DNA of 64,000 bases from NCBI GenBank assembly GCA_023228025.1, contig JALOCD010000001.1, positions 1 to 64,000 on the forward strand, written 5' to 3'. The notes below the pieces were generated by a model. It ran no database searches. It saw nothing but the letters and a program-made list of their open reading frames with translations, and was not told the origin of the DNA. A program made the translations under genes and the position numbers. Every line of letters begins with the position of its first letter. Positions within the stretch are counted from its first letter, which is position 1. Of this stretch, positions 25,521 to 35,170 are shown piece after piece. Origin of the DNA: Prolixibacteraceae bacterium. GTDB taxonomy: Bacteria > Bacteroidota > Bacteroidia > Bacteroidales > Prolixibacteraceae.

Positions 25521-26735
25521 TTATCCTCCGACTGCCAATTTTGCAACCAGAAGGATTGGAAGAATTTCAAGGGCACAAAGGTACAAAATCAAATAGAATA
25601 TTGAAATACCTTGACGAATTGCAAAGTAGATACTCCTGAAGATGGACATGAGGTAGAATATCACAATAAGTGAAGGCACCAAAAACATGGAGATGATTCC
25701 AAAACCGGGCACCAACAAATGAATGGTCGCCACCGGTAATAATATTAATCCCAAAACATTGTGGTAAAGCATCATGTTGAATACTAATTCCCCGGTTGAC
25801 TCCTTTTGAGAAAAGATCGATCCCAACATTTTATACAGGAATATTTTCAGCATAAAATAACCATTGACAACGGCGAATACGATCAGGAAAAATTCTATTC
25901 CGCTGCTTCCCACGGTCATTCCATTGTCTCTTGCAATGAGATAAATCGGAAAGGGGAGGAAAAGAAAGAAAACAACATTCAACCTAAACACACCAAAATT
26001 GCTGTTGTATCCTCTTTCACGGTAGAGCCGGGATGAAGCGCCGTAATTGACAACACTTTGAAAAACCTGTAGAATGTATTTCGAAAATCCAAACTGCAGG
26101 GAGGCAAATATCGTCCAGCCAATTAAAACCAGGAAAAATGTCCAGTCCTGCCCAACTGATTTGATTGGCTTTCCATCAAATCCGTATGGCTTTCCAGGTT
26201 GCTCGACCGCTACTTTTAATACTGCAGTCGAATCGACAGGCACTGGGGTAAGGCTCCAGAAGTTGAGCGTATCCCCATCAGCCTGATAAATTCCAGGGTT
26301 ACCGGTAAAAATATTCACACTCAAATCACGATCGACGCCACCACCCTGATTTTCAACCGCACTTGTGCTTTTTGCCTTGTAATCAGGCAAAGCCACCTTT
26401 TCAACATGCTTTTCAATCTTTTTGCCGGAGATCTGCTGGTGGTATTGTTCCGCAGCCCGGATGATGGCATCCTGCTCACGAAGTTGCTGATCATTAACGG
26501 GTTTCGACTTGGTAACCTGCACCCGCTGATTTTGAACAGCTGCTTTGGGAGTTACCTTTTTGAGTGGTTGAGCTGATGATTTGACTGTCGAATGCGTGGT
26601 TTGTTGAGGGGTCATTTTGGTCGCCAGCTGCTTATTTTTGCCACTCTTTTGAACCAAAACTTTGGCTCCCTTGCGAGGAACTTGCGTGGTTTTGGCCTTA
26701 ACAGCCGACAAAAGTGAATTGGATGGAAGCAGCAT
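25521..26735 (-). CDS. DUF4271 family membrane protein
   Basis: The product of about 404 residues has a long basic, proline- and glutamine-rich N-terminal half (about 1-180) and a C-terminal half with about six hydrophobic segments that fits DUF4271, a Bacteroidota-specific family of unknown function. I place the start at the ATG at 26735. The frame is open 43 codons further, but a -7 element TATCTTTG at 26758-26765 lies between, so the longer form would start upstream of transcription. It precedes hemD and rnpA on the same strand. Confidence 0.78.
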   Translation of the reverse strand: MLLPSNSLLSAVKAKTTQVPRKGAKVLVQKSGKNKQLATKMTPQQTTHSTVKSSAQPLKKVTPKAAVQNQRVQVTKSKPVNDQQLREQDAIIRAAEQYHQQISGKKIEKHVEKVALPDYKAKSTSAVENQGGGVDRDLSVNIFTGNPGIYQADGDTLNFWSLTPVPVDSTAVLKVAVEQPGKPYGFDGKPIKSVGQDWTFFLVLIGWTIFASLQFGFSKYILQVFQSVVNYGASSRLYRERGYNSNFGVFRLNVVFFLFLPFPIYLIARDNGMTVGSSGIEFFLIVFAVVNGYFMLKIFLYKMLGSIFSQKESTGELVFNMMLYHNVLGLILLPVATIHLLVPGFGIISMFLVPSLIVIFYLMSIFRSIYFAIRQGISIFYLILYLCALEILPILLVAKLAVGG

Positions 26736-26757
26736 TGCACGAATAAATATTGTGCCG

Positions 26758-26765
26758 CAAAGATA
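26758..26765 (-). promoter_or_regulatory. -7 element before the DUF4271 gene
   Basis: On the minus strand TATCTTTG matches TAnnTTTG and lies 22 bases before the chosen start of the DUF4271 gene. No -33 element is seen at the standard spacing. Confidence 0.5.
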
Positions 26766-26834
26766 ACAAAAAGTGTTTCTCCGGTAAATACCAACAACCG
26801 GGCTTCTGCTGTTACAATTGATCCTTCTAATCAA

Positions 26835-26842
26835 TATCTTTG
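26835..26842 (+). promoter_or_regulatory. -7 element immediately before the dus gene
   Basis: TATCTTTG matches TAnnTTTG and ends only four bases before the ATG at 26847. If it is the promoter, the transcript would start at or very near the start codon. No good -33 element is visible. Confidence 0.45.
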
Positions 26843-26846
26843 CCCC

Positions 26847-27815
26847 ATGGAAAGAATCAATCAATCAGGAATCTATTTTGCACCGTTACAGGAATCTACA
26901 GATTTTGTCTACCGGAAGGCCCATTCCACCCATTTTGGTGGCATTGACAAATACTTTTCACCCTATTTGCTGGTTCAGAAAGATGGTACACTGAAAAAAT
27001 CCCACCTGCGCGATACCGCTCCCGAAAACTGTTCCGGTTATCAACTCGTACCGCAGATCATGGCCGGCAACAGCAATGATTTCATTTTTCTCGCCAAACA
27101 CCTCACTGATCTTGGTTACCAGGAGATTAACTGGAACCTGGGATGTCCATATCCCATGGTAACCGGTAAAGGAATGGGATCAGGACTGCTGCCATACCCC
27201 GAAAAAATAAGCGAAATTCTCGATCAATCGTTGCCCCAAATCAACTGCAGGATCTCCGTTAAACTTCGGTCCGGCTTAATCTCTCCCGAGGAGATCTTTC
27301 AGGTAATCCCTGTATTGAACCAATATCCGCTGACTGAAGTGATATTGCATCCAAGAATCGCCAAACAACTCTATAGTGGAACAGCTGACCACGAGTTGTT
27401 CGAAAAGGTTGCAACTTTGACCTCTCATCCCCTGGTCTACAACGGGGATATCGGTACCATGGAGGATTTTCAGGAGGCTGGCAAGAAATTTAAATCCGTC
27501 AACAATTGGATGATCGGCAGGGGAATGCTTAAAAATCCATTCCTGGCTCTGGAAATAAAAGCAGTTCAGCTTCCCGGCAGGAATGAAAAAATTGAGGTGT
27601 TTGAACGATTTCATGGCGAAATTTTAGGCAACTACTCGGCAATGCTAAGTGGCCAAGGCCATCTGATTACCCGCATGACCAAATTCTGGGAGTATTTTTG
27701 TTTCCAGTTCCCCAACCCACACAAAGCATTTAAAAGGGTTAAGAAGTCGGTTAATATGTCGAAGTACGAGATTGCGGTAAGGGAAAATTTTAGTCAGCTA
27801 AGAGACGAAGAATAA
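26847..27815 (+). CDS. tRNA-dihydrouridine synthase
   Basis: Dus enzymes reduce uridines in the tRNA D-loop using FMN and NADPH. The 322-residue product has a TIM-barrel pattern with APLQESTDFVYRKAH at the N-terminus, the NWNLGCPYPMVTGKGMGSGL motif with the catalytic cysteine, VKLRSG, and the FMN-binding VYNGDIGTMEDF and WMIGRGMLKNP. The class (A, B or C) is not decided. It is divergent from the DUF4271 gene, with only about 110 bases between the two starts. Confidence 0.93.
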   Translation: MERINQSGIYFAPLQESTDFVYRKAHSTHFGGIDKYFSPYLLVQKDGTLKKSHLRDTAPENCSGYQLVPQIMAGNSNDFIFLAKHLTDLGYQEINWNLGCPYPMVTGKGMGSGLLPYPEKISEILDQSLPQINCRISVKLRSGLISPEEIFQVIPVLNQYPLTEVILHPRIAKQLYSGTADHELFEKVATLTSHPLVYNGDIGTMEDFQEAGKKFKSVNNWMIGRGMLKNPFLALEIKAVQLPGRNEKIEVFERFHGEILGNYSAMLSGQGHLITRMTKFWEYFCFQFPNPHKAFKRVKKSVNMSKYEIAVRENFSQLRDEE

Positions 27816-28006
27816 AATTGTTATGGGATTTCGCATTATTATTGACTGGGACCTTCAGGACAACCGGGACAATTAGGACCTTCAGCTCAGAACTGGGACC
27901 TATCTCATTTCCCCCTTCGACAGGCTCAGGGAGCATCTTCCATTTTCTATGTTCACACATTTCCTGTCTCTCCGTCTCTCGGTCTCTCAGTCACTCAGTC
28001 ATTCCC
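27816..28006. repeat. simple-sequence tract between dus and polA
   Basis: These 190 bases hold imperfect GGGACCTTCAGG/GACAACC repeats, then CCCTTCGACAGGCTCAGGGA (also seen in a related form near 54110) and a run of CTCTCGGTCTCTCAGTCACT-type sequence. No gene is seen. Confidence 0.65.
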
Positions 28007-30769
28007 TTAGTGCGCCAGCAGCCAGTTCTCAGCAGCTTCCATCTCGACTTCGAGGGGCACAACCATTTCGACAGCGTGCTCCATCTCCTCCTTAACGATC
28101 TTTTTTACTACCTCAGTTTCAGATTTCAGCAGGTCAAAGTTCAATTCGTCGTGCACCTGAAGCATCATCTTCGAGGCAATCTTCTCTTCATCAAATCTCT
28201 TTTGAATCCTGACCATTGCCACTTTGATGATATCGGCAGCCGACCCCTGGATGGGTGCGTTGATGGCATTACGCTCGGCAAATCCCCTAACAGCAGCATT
28301 TTCGGAGGTTATATCCTTGAGATGACGCCTCCTGCCCATGATGGTCTCGACAAATCCCCGCTTGCGCGCCAGCAGAATTTGTTCATCCATGTACTGTTTT
28401 ACCTGCGGAAAGTTGATAAAGTAATCATCGATCAACTGTTTGGCTTCATTCCTTGGTATATTGAGCCGCTGTGCGAGCCCAAAAGGAGAGATGCCATAGA
28501 TGATCCCGAAATTGGCCGTCTTGGCCTTCCTTCTCATGTCTGAAGTCACCTCACCTAGCGGGATGTTGTAGATTTTTGCCGCCGTGGCCGCGTGAATGTC
28601 CTCGCCATTGGCAAAAGCTTCGATCATCACTTTATCCCCCGACAAGGCTGCCATGATGCGCAGTTCGATCTGCGAGTAGTCGGCAGATAGAAACAGGTGG
28701 TCCGAATCGCCCGGAACAAATGCCTTGCGGATCTCCCTGCCATTCTCATCCCGGATTGGAATGTTCTGAAGATTGGGATTGTTGGAACTCAACCTCCCGG
28801 TTACGGCAACGGTCTGGTTGTAAGAGGTATGGATTCTTCCTGTTTTGGGATTGATCAATTTGGGCAATGTCTCAACATAGGTCGAAAGCAGTTTCTTCAA
28901 TCCCCTGTGATCCAGTATTTTTGCAACGATTGGATGTCGGTCTAGCAAAGTGGTGAGCACCTCCTCGTTGGTCGAATATTGCTTGGTCTTGGTCTTTTTT
29001 GCCTTGGGATCGAGCAACAACTTGTCAAAAAGAATGTGACCAAGCTGTTTGGGGGAGGAGATGTTGAACGGTTCACCTGCCATTTCCGTGATTTCACTCT
29101 CCAGTTGAATGATCTGCTCCCTCAGGATAACCGCGTATTGATCAAGCGCTTTCACGTCTATTTTCATCCCGGATAACTCCATCTCGATGAGAACTTTCAA
29201 AAGCGGCATCTCTACTTCCAGGAATAGCTTCATGACATTTCCGTTGATCAACTCTTTCTCCAGCAATGGCTTAAGCTGAAAGGTAAAATCGGCATCCTCG
29301 CAGGCATACTCCTTGATCGTTTGCAAATCGACCGAGCGCATGGAGGTTTGATTCTTCCCGCTACCGATCAATTCGCTGGTTGCAATTTTTTTGTACCCAA
29401 GATAGATCTCGCTCAGGAAGTCGAGGTTGTGTCGTAATTCCGGCTGGATGAGGTAGTGTGCCACCATGGTGTCGAAAATCGGACCATGCATCTTAATGCC
29501 GTACCCGGAAAGCACCAATGCGTCAAATTTGATGTTCTGGCCAACCTTGGTAATGGTTTCGCTGTCAAAGAGCGGTTTAAATTCGGATACAATCTGCCTG
29601 GCCTCCTTCTGATTGGAAGGAACGGGAATGTAGTAAGCCTCTCCCTTTTTGAAGCTAACAGAGATGCCAACCAACTGATCTGTCAATGGATCCAAACCAG
29701 TGGTCTCGGTATCAAAACAGAACTCTTTTTGTTTGAGAAGTTCGCTAATTAAATTTGCACGGGCTTCCTCGCCCTCTACCAGGTGGTAGGTATGTGAATA
29801 AGAGTGAATCTGATCGAGGTTCGAAACCGGGGCCGGGACGCTCTCTTCGGCAAAATCAAAAAGCGAACCCTGCGGATTGACAGGTTTGGGCACCACAACC
29901 TCCGCCTTGGGCAATTTTGAGAGCATGTTGCGAAATTCCAGTTCTGCAAACAATTCGTTTAGAAGCTGATGATCCGGTGTCTGTCTAACCAACTCTTCGG
30001 GTGTGTGGTTCAATGGAACATCTACGATGATCTCGGCCAACTTTCGTGAGAGCCGTACCTGCTGTTCGAAGTTGATCAGGCTCTCCTGTTGCTTGCCCTT
30101 TAACTGACCGATGGAAGCATAAACACCATCAATACCGCCAAATTGGGCAATCAGCTGTGTGGCCCCCTTCGGACCGATTCCGGGGCAACCGGGAATATTG
30201 TCGGACGAATCGCCCATCAACCCAAGCAGGTCGATCACCTGTTCGGGCCTGGAGATCTGGAAATTTTCGCAAACTTGTTCTACACCCCAGACCTCCATCT
30301 CATTGCCCATCCGTTTGGGCTTGTACATAAAGATGTTGGGCGACACCAACTGGGCATAATCTTTATCAGGTGTGACCATAAAGACTTTGAATTCCTCCTT
30401 TTCGGCCGTTTTGGCCATGGTGCCAATAACGTCGTCGGCCTCATAACCAACACATTCCAGCGTTGGAATGTTGTAGGCATCAATCATTCTGCGGATGTAG
30501 GGAATAGCTATTCTGATTGCCTCCGGCATGGCTTCGCGGGTGGCTTTGTAGGCATCAAAAAGTTCGTGCCGGAAGGTTGGGCCATGCAGGTCGAAAGCGA
30601 CTGCCAGATGGGTGGGCTGCTCCAGTCTCAGAATCTGTTCGAGCGTGTTGACAAATCCGAAAACAGCCGAAGTGTTCATCCCCTTGGAATTAACCCTTGG
30701 ATTGTTGATAAAGGCAAAGTAGGAGCGATAAATAAGCGCGTAGGCGTCAATCAAAAATAACTTCTTCAT
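28007..30769 (-). CDS. polA: DNA polymerase I
   Basis: Pol I fills gaps and removes RNA primers in replication and repair. The 920-residue product has three domains. The 5' nuclease is at about 1-290 (FLIDAYALIYRSYFAF, GYEADDVIGTMA). The 3'-5' exonuclease is at about 340-520, with its acidic residues in FCFDTETTGLDPL. The polymerase is at about 540-920 with SADYSQIELR, the O-helix RRKAKTANFGIIYGIS and MLQVHDELNFDL. All look intact. The gene stands alone, with simple repeats downstream. Confidence 0.97.
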   Translation of the reverse strand: MKKLFLIDAYALIYRSYFAFINNPRVNSKGMNTSAVFGFVNTLEQILRLEQPTHLAVAFDLHGPTFRHELFDAYKATREAMPEAIRIAIPYIRRMIDAYNIPTLECVGYEADDVIGTMAKTAEKEEFKVFMVTPDKDYAQLVSPNIFMYKPKRMGNEMEVWGVEQVCENFQISRPEQVIDLLGLMGDSSDNIPGCPGIGPKGATQLIAQFGGIDGVYASIGQLKGKQQESLINFEQQVRLSRKLAEIIVDVPLNHTPEELVRQTPDHQLLNELFAELEFRNMLSKLPKAEVVVPKPVNPQGSLFDFAEESVPAPVSNLDQIHSYSHTYHLVEGEEARANLISELLKQKEFCFDTETTGLDPLTDQLVGISVSFKKGEAYYIPVPSNQKEARQIVSEFKPLFDSETITKVGQNIKFDALVLSGYGIKMHGPIFDTMVAHYLIQPELRHNLDFLSEIYLGYKKIATSELIGSGKNQTSMRSVDLQTIKEYACEDADFTFQLKPLLEKELINGNVMKLFLEVEMPLLKVLIEMELSGMKIDVKALDQYAVILREQIIQLESEITEMAGEPFNISSPKQLGHILFDKLLLDPKAKKTKTKQYSTNEEVLTTLLDRHPIVAKILDHRGLKKLLSTYVETLPKLINPKTGRIHTSYNQTVAVTGRLSSNNPNLQNIPIRDENGREIRKAFVPGDSDHLFLSADYSQIELRIMAALSGDKVMIEAFANGEDIHAATAAKIYNIPLGEVTSDMRRKAKTANFGIIYGISPFGLAQRLNIPRNEAKQLIDDYFINFPQVKQYMDEQILLARKRGFVETIMGRRRHLKDITSENAAVRGFAERNAINAPIQGSAADIIKVAMVRIQKRFDEEKIASKMMLQVHDELNFDLLKSETEVVKKIVKEEMEHAVEMVVPLEVEMEAAENWLLAH

Positions 30770-31021
30770 CGAACAAAATTTATTTGAACCAAAACTACGA
30801 AGTAATTGACAATTCCGGTCACAAAATCAGGATTATCAAATTAGCTTACGCAAAAGCCGGTTGAATGTTCTACCACGTTTGCGGTATATAGAATGCCTGA
30901 AAAAAGGTATTGTGGGTACTCCAAATTGAAACAATATTGCGGAGCGATTTTCCGTTTTAACCTGAAGTTATCATGCGAAACGGGAAATACAATCCAACAA
31001 ATAGATCCTTAGGCAATTGCA

Positions 31022-32809
31022 ATGACAAACAACATTTTCCCATCGCCTCTTGGTGCAGAACAATTTGAAAAATTTATGCAGTTCACCCGTTCGCTGAACG
31101 AAGTGCAATTGGCATGGATATCAGGTTATCTCTCTGCATTAACAGCTCAAAATGGAGTTCCGGTTTCCCTTCCGGCAAAAAATGAAAACATACCTGCATC
31201 AGGCAATGACCCAATAACCATCCTTTTTGGCTCACGCACCGGCAATGGGAAAGAGGTGGCCATGAACGCAGAAAAAATGGCCAAAGAATTTGGTCTGGCC
31301 CCAACTTTAAAGAGTATGGACGATTACAAACCGCGCGATCTGCAGTCGGAAAAGAACCTGTTGGTGATCGTTTCTACTCATGGTGAAGGTGAACCGCCTT
31401 TTGCCGCTAAAGAGCTTCACGAATTCATCTTCGGGAAACGAGCGCCGAAGCTGGATGATGTAAAATTTTCCGTTTTGGCGCTGGGCGACTCGTCCTACGT
31501 GCAGTTTTGTCAGACAGGAAAAGATTTCGATCTCCAACTTGAAAAATTGGGGGCAAAAAGGTTGGCGCCCATGGTTTGTTGTGATGTTGATTTTCAGGAG
31601 ACTGCCGATCAGTGGCTGAGATCATCGCTTACTGTCTTCGCGGTAGCTACAGGAGGAAAAATAAAAGATACTTCAGATTCAACCATCGATACTTCCGTAG
31701 TTCAAAACTATTCGAAAAAGAATCCATATTATGCAGAATTGCTGGATAAGATCAATCTGCATGGTCGCGGTTCTGAAAGGCAAACATTGCACATTGAACT
31801 CGAATCCGATTTACCTTTCGAACCGGGTGATTCTGCCGGGATTATGCCTGTGAACAATTCGGAACTGGTTCATGAAGTGCTTTCGGTCACCGGACTCAAT
31901 CCTGAAGAACCGGTTAAAATCAAAAACTCAAAAATCTCCCTCTTTGATACCCTTCGACAAGAATTTGAGCTTTCGAAAATAACCGTCGATGTGATCAAAC
32001 GATACCTCGAATTCGCACCGAACGAAGAGCTGGCAGCAATTTACCAATCACAGGAAAAGCTGCAGGATTACCTCTTCGGCAGGGATATTGCAGACCTTTT
32101 CAGCGATTTCCCGGTGAAACTATCAGCTCAGGAGCTGATCCATCTCCTGAGACCGTTGCAACCCAGGTTGTACTCCATCGCATCGAGTCCCAAAGCCAAT
32201 CCGGGCGAATTGCACCTTGCGGTAGGAGTGGTTGAATACCAGAACGGAGGCCGGACCCGTCGTGGAACCTGTTCCGGTTATCTTTCAGAAATTGATGGCA
32301 ACAAGGATAAAATCCCTGTTTTTATTGAAAAGAATCCCAACTTCAAGTTACCCGAAAACGACGAAACACCCATCATCATGGTGGGGGCAGGCACAGGGGT
32401 AGCGCCTTACCGGGCATTTGTCCAGCATCGCGAACAATCAGCCAAACGTGGAAAAAGCTGGTTGCTGTTCGGAAATCGCAATTTTGAAACTGAATTTTTG
32501 TATCAAGCTGAGTGGCATAAATTTATGAAATCAGGAGCGTTAACCAAAATGGATGTAGCCTTCTCACGCGATACCGACAAGCGGGTTTATGTGCAGCATA
32601 AGTTGCAGGAAAATGCAGCTGAAGTCTATCGCTGGCTAGAAGAGGGTGCCCATTTCTATATCTGCGGAGACATGAAGAAGATGGCCACCGATGTGCAAAA
32701 TACACTGGTCTCTATTGTGGAAAACCAGGGTACCATGAGCAAAGACAAGGCAACAGTCTATGTGAATAAACTGCAGAAAGAAAAGCGGTTGCAGCTTGAT
32801 GTTTACTAA
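31022..32809 (+). CDS. cysJ: sulfite reductase flavoprotein subunit (CysJ-like)
   Basis: CysJ passes electrons from NADPH through FAD and FMN to the sulfite reductase hemoprotein. The 595-residue product has a flavodoxin domain (about 65-210, ILFGSRTGNGKEVA, VSTHGEGEPP, LGDSSYVQFCQTG) and a ferredoxin-reductase-like half with the FAD motif RLYSIASSP, the GTCSGYLSE motif and the NADPH motif GAGTGVAPYRAF. It ends in the aromatic residue typical of the family (LDVY). cysI follows after 16 bases. It opens a sulfur-assimilation cluster. Confidence 0.95.
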   Translation: MTNNIFPSPLGAEQFEKFMQFTRSLNEVQLAWISGYLSALTAQNGVPVSLPAKNENIPASGNDPITILFGSRTGNGKEVAMNAEKMAKEFGLAPTLKSMDDYKPRDLQSEKNLLVIVSTHGEGEPPFAAKELHEFIFGKRAPKLDDVKFSVLALGDSSYVQFCQTGKDFDLQLEKLGAKRLAPMVCCDVDFQETADQWLRSSLTVFAVATGGKIKDTSDSTIDTSVVQNYSKKNPYYAELLDKINLHGRGSERQTLHIELESDLPFEPGDSAGIMPVNNSELVHEVLSVTGLNPEEPVKIKNSKISLFDTLRQEFELSKITVDVIKRYLEFAPNEELAAIYQSQEKLQDYLFGRDIADLFSDFPVKLSAQELIHLLRPLQPRLYSIASSPKANPGELHLAVGVVEYQNGGRTRRGTCSGYLSEIDGNKDKIPVFIEKNPNFKLPENDETPIIMVGAGTGVAPYRAFVQHREQSAKRGKSWLLFGNRNFETEFLYQAEWHKFMKSGALTKMDVAFSRDTDKRVYVQHKLQENAAEVYRWLEEGAHFYICGDMKKMATDVQNTLVSIVENQGTMSKDKATVYVNKLQKEKRLQLDVY

Positions 32810-32825
32810 TTTCAAAATTGATAAA

Positions 32826-34526
32826 ATGGAAAACGAAAGTATATCTGCTCCCCCAAGTCCGCTTGAAACAATCAAGGAAAAAAGTAACTATCTGCGGGGA
32901 ACCATCACAGAAAGCCTGAACAATCCGCTCACCGGGGCATTGTACGAACAGGACCAGGTGCTGATAAAATTTCATGGTACCTACCAACAGCAGGACCGTG
33001 ACCTTGACGACGAACGCAAAAGGCAAAAACTGGAACCACTGTACAGTTTCCTGATCCGGGTACGTGTTCCGGCCGGAATTACCACCCCGGCTCAATGGCT
33101 GGCCCTGGATGAACTGGCCGATAAATATGCCGACAGGACATTGAAACTCACTACACGCCAGGCATTTCAATTTCATGGTGTGTTAAAACGCAAATTGAAA
33201 ACTACCATTCAGGAAATCAATAAAACCTTGCTGGATACAATTGCGGCCTGTGGCGATGTGAACAGAAATGTCATGTCCTCCGCCAATCCGTACGAATCGC
33301 CCGTCCATGCCGAAGTGGCCGAAGATGCAAAAAGGATATCTGCACATCTCACACCCCAAACAGCAGCCTATCATGAAATCTGGCTTGACGGTAAGCTTGT
33401 TGAAGGCGGAGAGAAAGAGGAAGAACCGCTTTACGGAAAAACCTACCTGCCCCGAAAATTTAAAACAGCCATCGCCATCCCTCCGCGAAATGATACCGAT
33501 GTCTTGTCGAACGACCTTGGATTTATCGCCATTACAGAAAACGGGCAACTTTTAGGCTACAACGTCACGGTAGGCGGAGGCATGGCCTATACCTTCGGAA
33601 ACACAGCAACTTATCCGCGGGTGGCCGATGTGATGGGCTATATCCCAAAAGAAAGGATTGTGGAAACATCAGAAGCCGTGCTGGTCTTTCAACGCGACCA
33701 CGGCAACCGTTCCGATCGCAAAAATGCCCGGTTAAAATACACCATCGACCGTTTGGGACACGACTTTTTCCATTCTGAATTAGCGCGTACGCACAATATC
33801 CGGCTTGAAGCGGCAAAACCTTATGAATTTGATTCAATGGGCGATAAATTTGGCTGGTCTCAAAGCGCCGACGGACTTTGGCATTGCACTATTTTTGTCG
33901 AAGGGGGCAAACTCGCAGACCGTTTCGGATACCCCGCTAAAACTGCCATTCGCGAAGTAGCCAAAATTCATACAGGAAGCTTCATCCTGACAGGAAATCA
34001 GAACCTGGTCATTGCACAGGTACCTCAGGAGATGAAACCAAAAATTGCAAATATCCTGAAAAAGCACAACGTCACGGATAACAATCTGTCGCAGTTACGC
34101 AAAAATTCCATCGCTTGCGCCGCATTGCCCTTGTGCGGACTTGCTTTTGCCGAGGCAGAACGCTACTTGCCTTCACTGGTCGACAAAATTGATACGGTGC
34201 TCGAAGCAAACAATTTGCAGAATGAACCCATTACCATTCGAATGACAGGCTGTCCCAACGGTTGCGGACGACCATTTTTGGCTGAAATTGGTTTGGTTGG
34301 TAGGACTCCCGGCAAATACAACCTATACCTTGGGGCCAGTTTCACAGGCGAACGTCTAAACAAATTATACAAGGAGATACTTTCAGAGGAGGAAATTATT
34401 GCCGCATTAACGCCAATCCTTGAAGATTTTGCCCAAAACAGGGTACGAGATGAACGGTTTGGAAATTTCGTTATCCGCAAAGGATATGTGAAATCTGTTG
34501 AAGAGGGAAAAAAATTTCATGAATAA
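32826..34526 (+). CDS. cysI: sulfite reductase hemoprotein subunit (CysI-like)
   Basis: CysI holds siroheme and a 4Fe-4S cluster and reduces sulfite to sulfide. The product of about 566 residues has the four cluster cysteines in CAALPLCGLAFAEAERYL and TGCPNGCGRPFLAEIG (about 430-490), and the repeat pattern of the nitrite/sulfite reductase family (LTTRQAFQFHG, TGNQNLVIAQV). I use the ATG at 32826 (MENESISAPPS). A start at 32796 would lie inside cysJ. The stop overlaps the following precorrin-2 dehydrogenase gene by 8 bases. Confidence 0.95.
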   Translation: MENESISAPPSPLETIKEKSNYLRGTITESLNNPLTGALYEQDQVLIKFHGTYQQQDRDLDDERKRQKLEPLYSFLIRVRVPAGITTPAQWLALDELADKYADRTLKLTTRQAFQFHGVLKRKLKTTIQEINKTLLDTIAACGDVNRNVMSSANPYESPVHAEVAEDAKRISAHLTPQTAAYHEIWLDGKLVEGGEKEEEPLYGKTYLPRKFKTAIAIPPRNDTDVLSNDLGFIAITENGQLLGYNVTVGGGMAYTFGNTATYPRVADVMGYIPKERIVETSEAVLVFQRDHGNRSDRKNARLKYTIDRLGHDFFHSELARTHNIRLEAAKPYEFDSMGDKFGWSQSADGLWHCTIFVEGGKLADRFGYPAKTAIREVAKIHTGSFILTGNQNLVIAQVPQEMKPKIANILKKHNVTDNNLSQLRKNSIACAALPLCGLAFAEAERYLPSLVDKIDTVLEANNLQNEPITIRMTGCPNGCGRPFLAEIGLVGRTPGKYNLYLGASFTGERLNKLYKEILSEEEIIAALTPILEDFAQNRVRDERFGNFVIRKGYVKSVEEGKKFHE

Positions 34527-35028
34527 AGCCATGGAACGAGAAGAACTCCAATTTCTCCCAGTATCATTAAATGTGACCAACAAGAAGATTCTTCTGGTTG
34601 GCGGTGGCAAAGTTGCTACCCATAAGGGAGCTATCCTGGCGCGGTTTGTGTCGAATGTGACAATTATATCTCCCGAATTTACTGACGAAATCCGGCAACT
34701 GCCATTCACTTTTGTTGAAAAAACCTATGAGAAAAAAGATCTGGAGGGGTTCTTCCTGGTTTATGTGTGTACAGGAAACCACGAGCTAAACAGTCAGATA
34801 AAAGCCGATGCCGAAGATTTGGGCATTCTTGCCAGTGTATGCGACGCCCCATTGCTGTGTGATTTTGTGTCTCCAGCCATTCATAAACAAGGACATATAA
34901 CCATTTCGGTAGGCTCCAATGCCCAAAATGTTTATCAATCCGTTGCAATCCGTAACCGGATCACTCAACTGATAACAGATGGTCTGTTACCAATTGATCA
35001 GACGCCTCAACTGCAAGCAGCCGAATAG
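34519..35028 (+). CDS. precorrin-2 dehydrogenase / sirohydrochlorin ferrochelatase-like
   Basis: This matches the N-terminal half of CysG (also Met8-like). It oxidises precorrin-2 and may insert iron to give siroheme, the cofactor of CysI. The product of about 169 residues starts with a Rossmann fold (KILLVGGGKVATHKGAILARF) followed by VTIISPEF and VYVCTGNHELN. ATG at 34519 overlaps the cysI stop by 8 bases, and ATG at 34531 is an alternative. It lacks the methyltransferase half, which is a separate gene downstream. Confidence 0.88.
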   Translation: MNKAMEREELQFLPVSLNVTNKKILLVGGGKVATHKGAILARFVSNVTIISPEFTDEIRQLPFTFVEKTYEKKDLEGFFLVYVCTGNHELNSQIKADAEDLGILASVCDAPLLCDFVSPAIHKQGHITISVGSNAQNVYQSVAIRNRITQLITDGLLPIDQTPQLQAAE

Positions 35029-35170
35029 TAAAAATCTTTCAGCACATTTATTAAGGAATCATACCTACCATAAATGTGGTATGCAATTTACCCCCAACAG
35101 GGGATTTTGTACTCCTTTGCCTTATGCTTTATTTGTTGTTTGATTGCTGTGATGAAATACCTGAAGACAA

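Noticed and set aside
26736..26864. 43-codon N-terminal extension of the DUF4271 protein
   Set aside because: A -7 element lies between the two starts and the extension overlaps the divergent dus start.
27818..28543. 241-codon plus-strand frame opposite the polA 3' end
   Set aside because: It is the complement of polA and simple repeats, with no protein family pattern.
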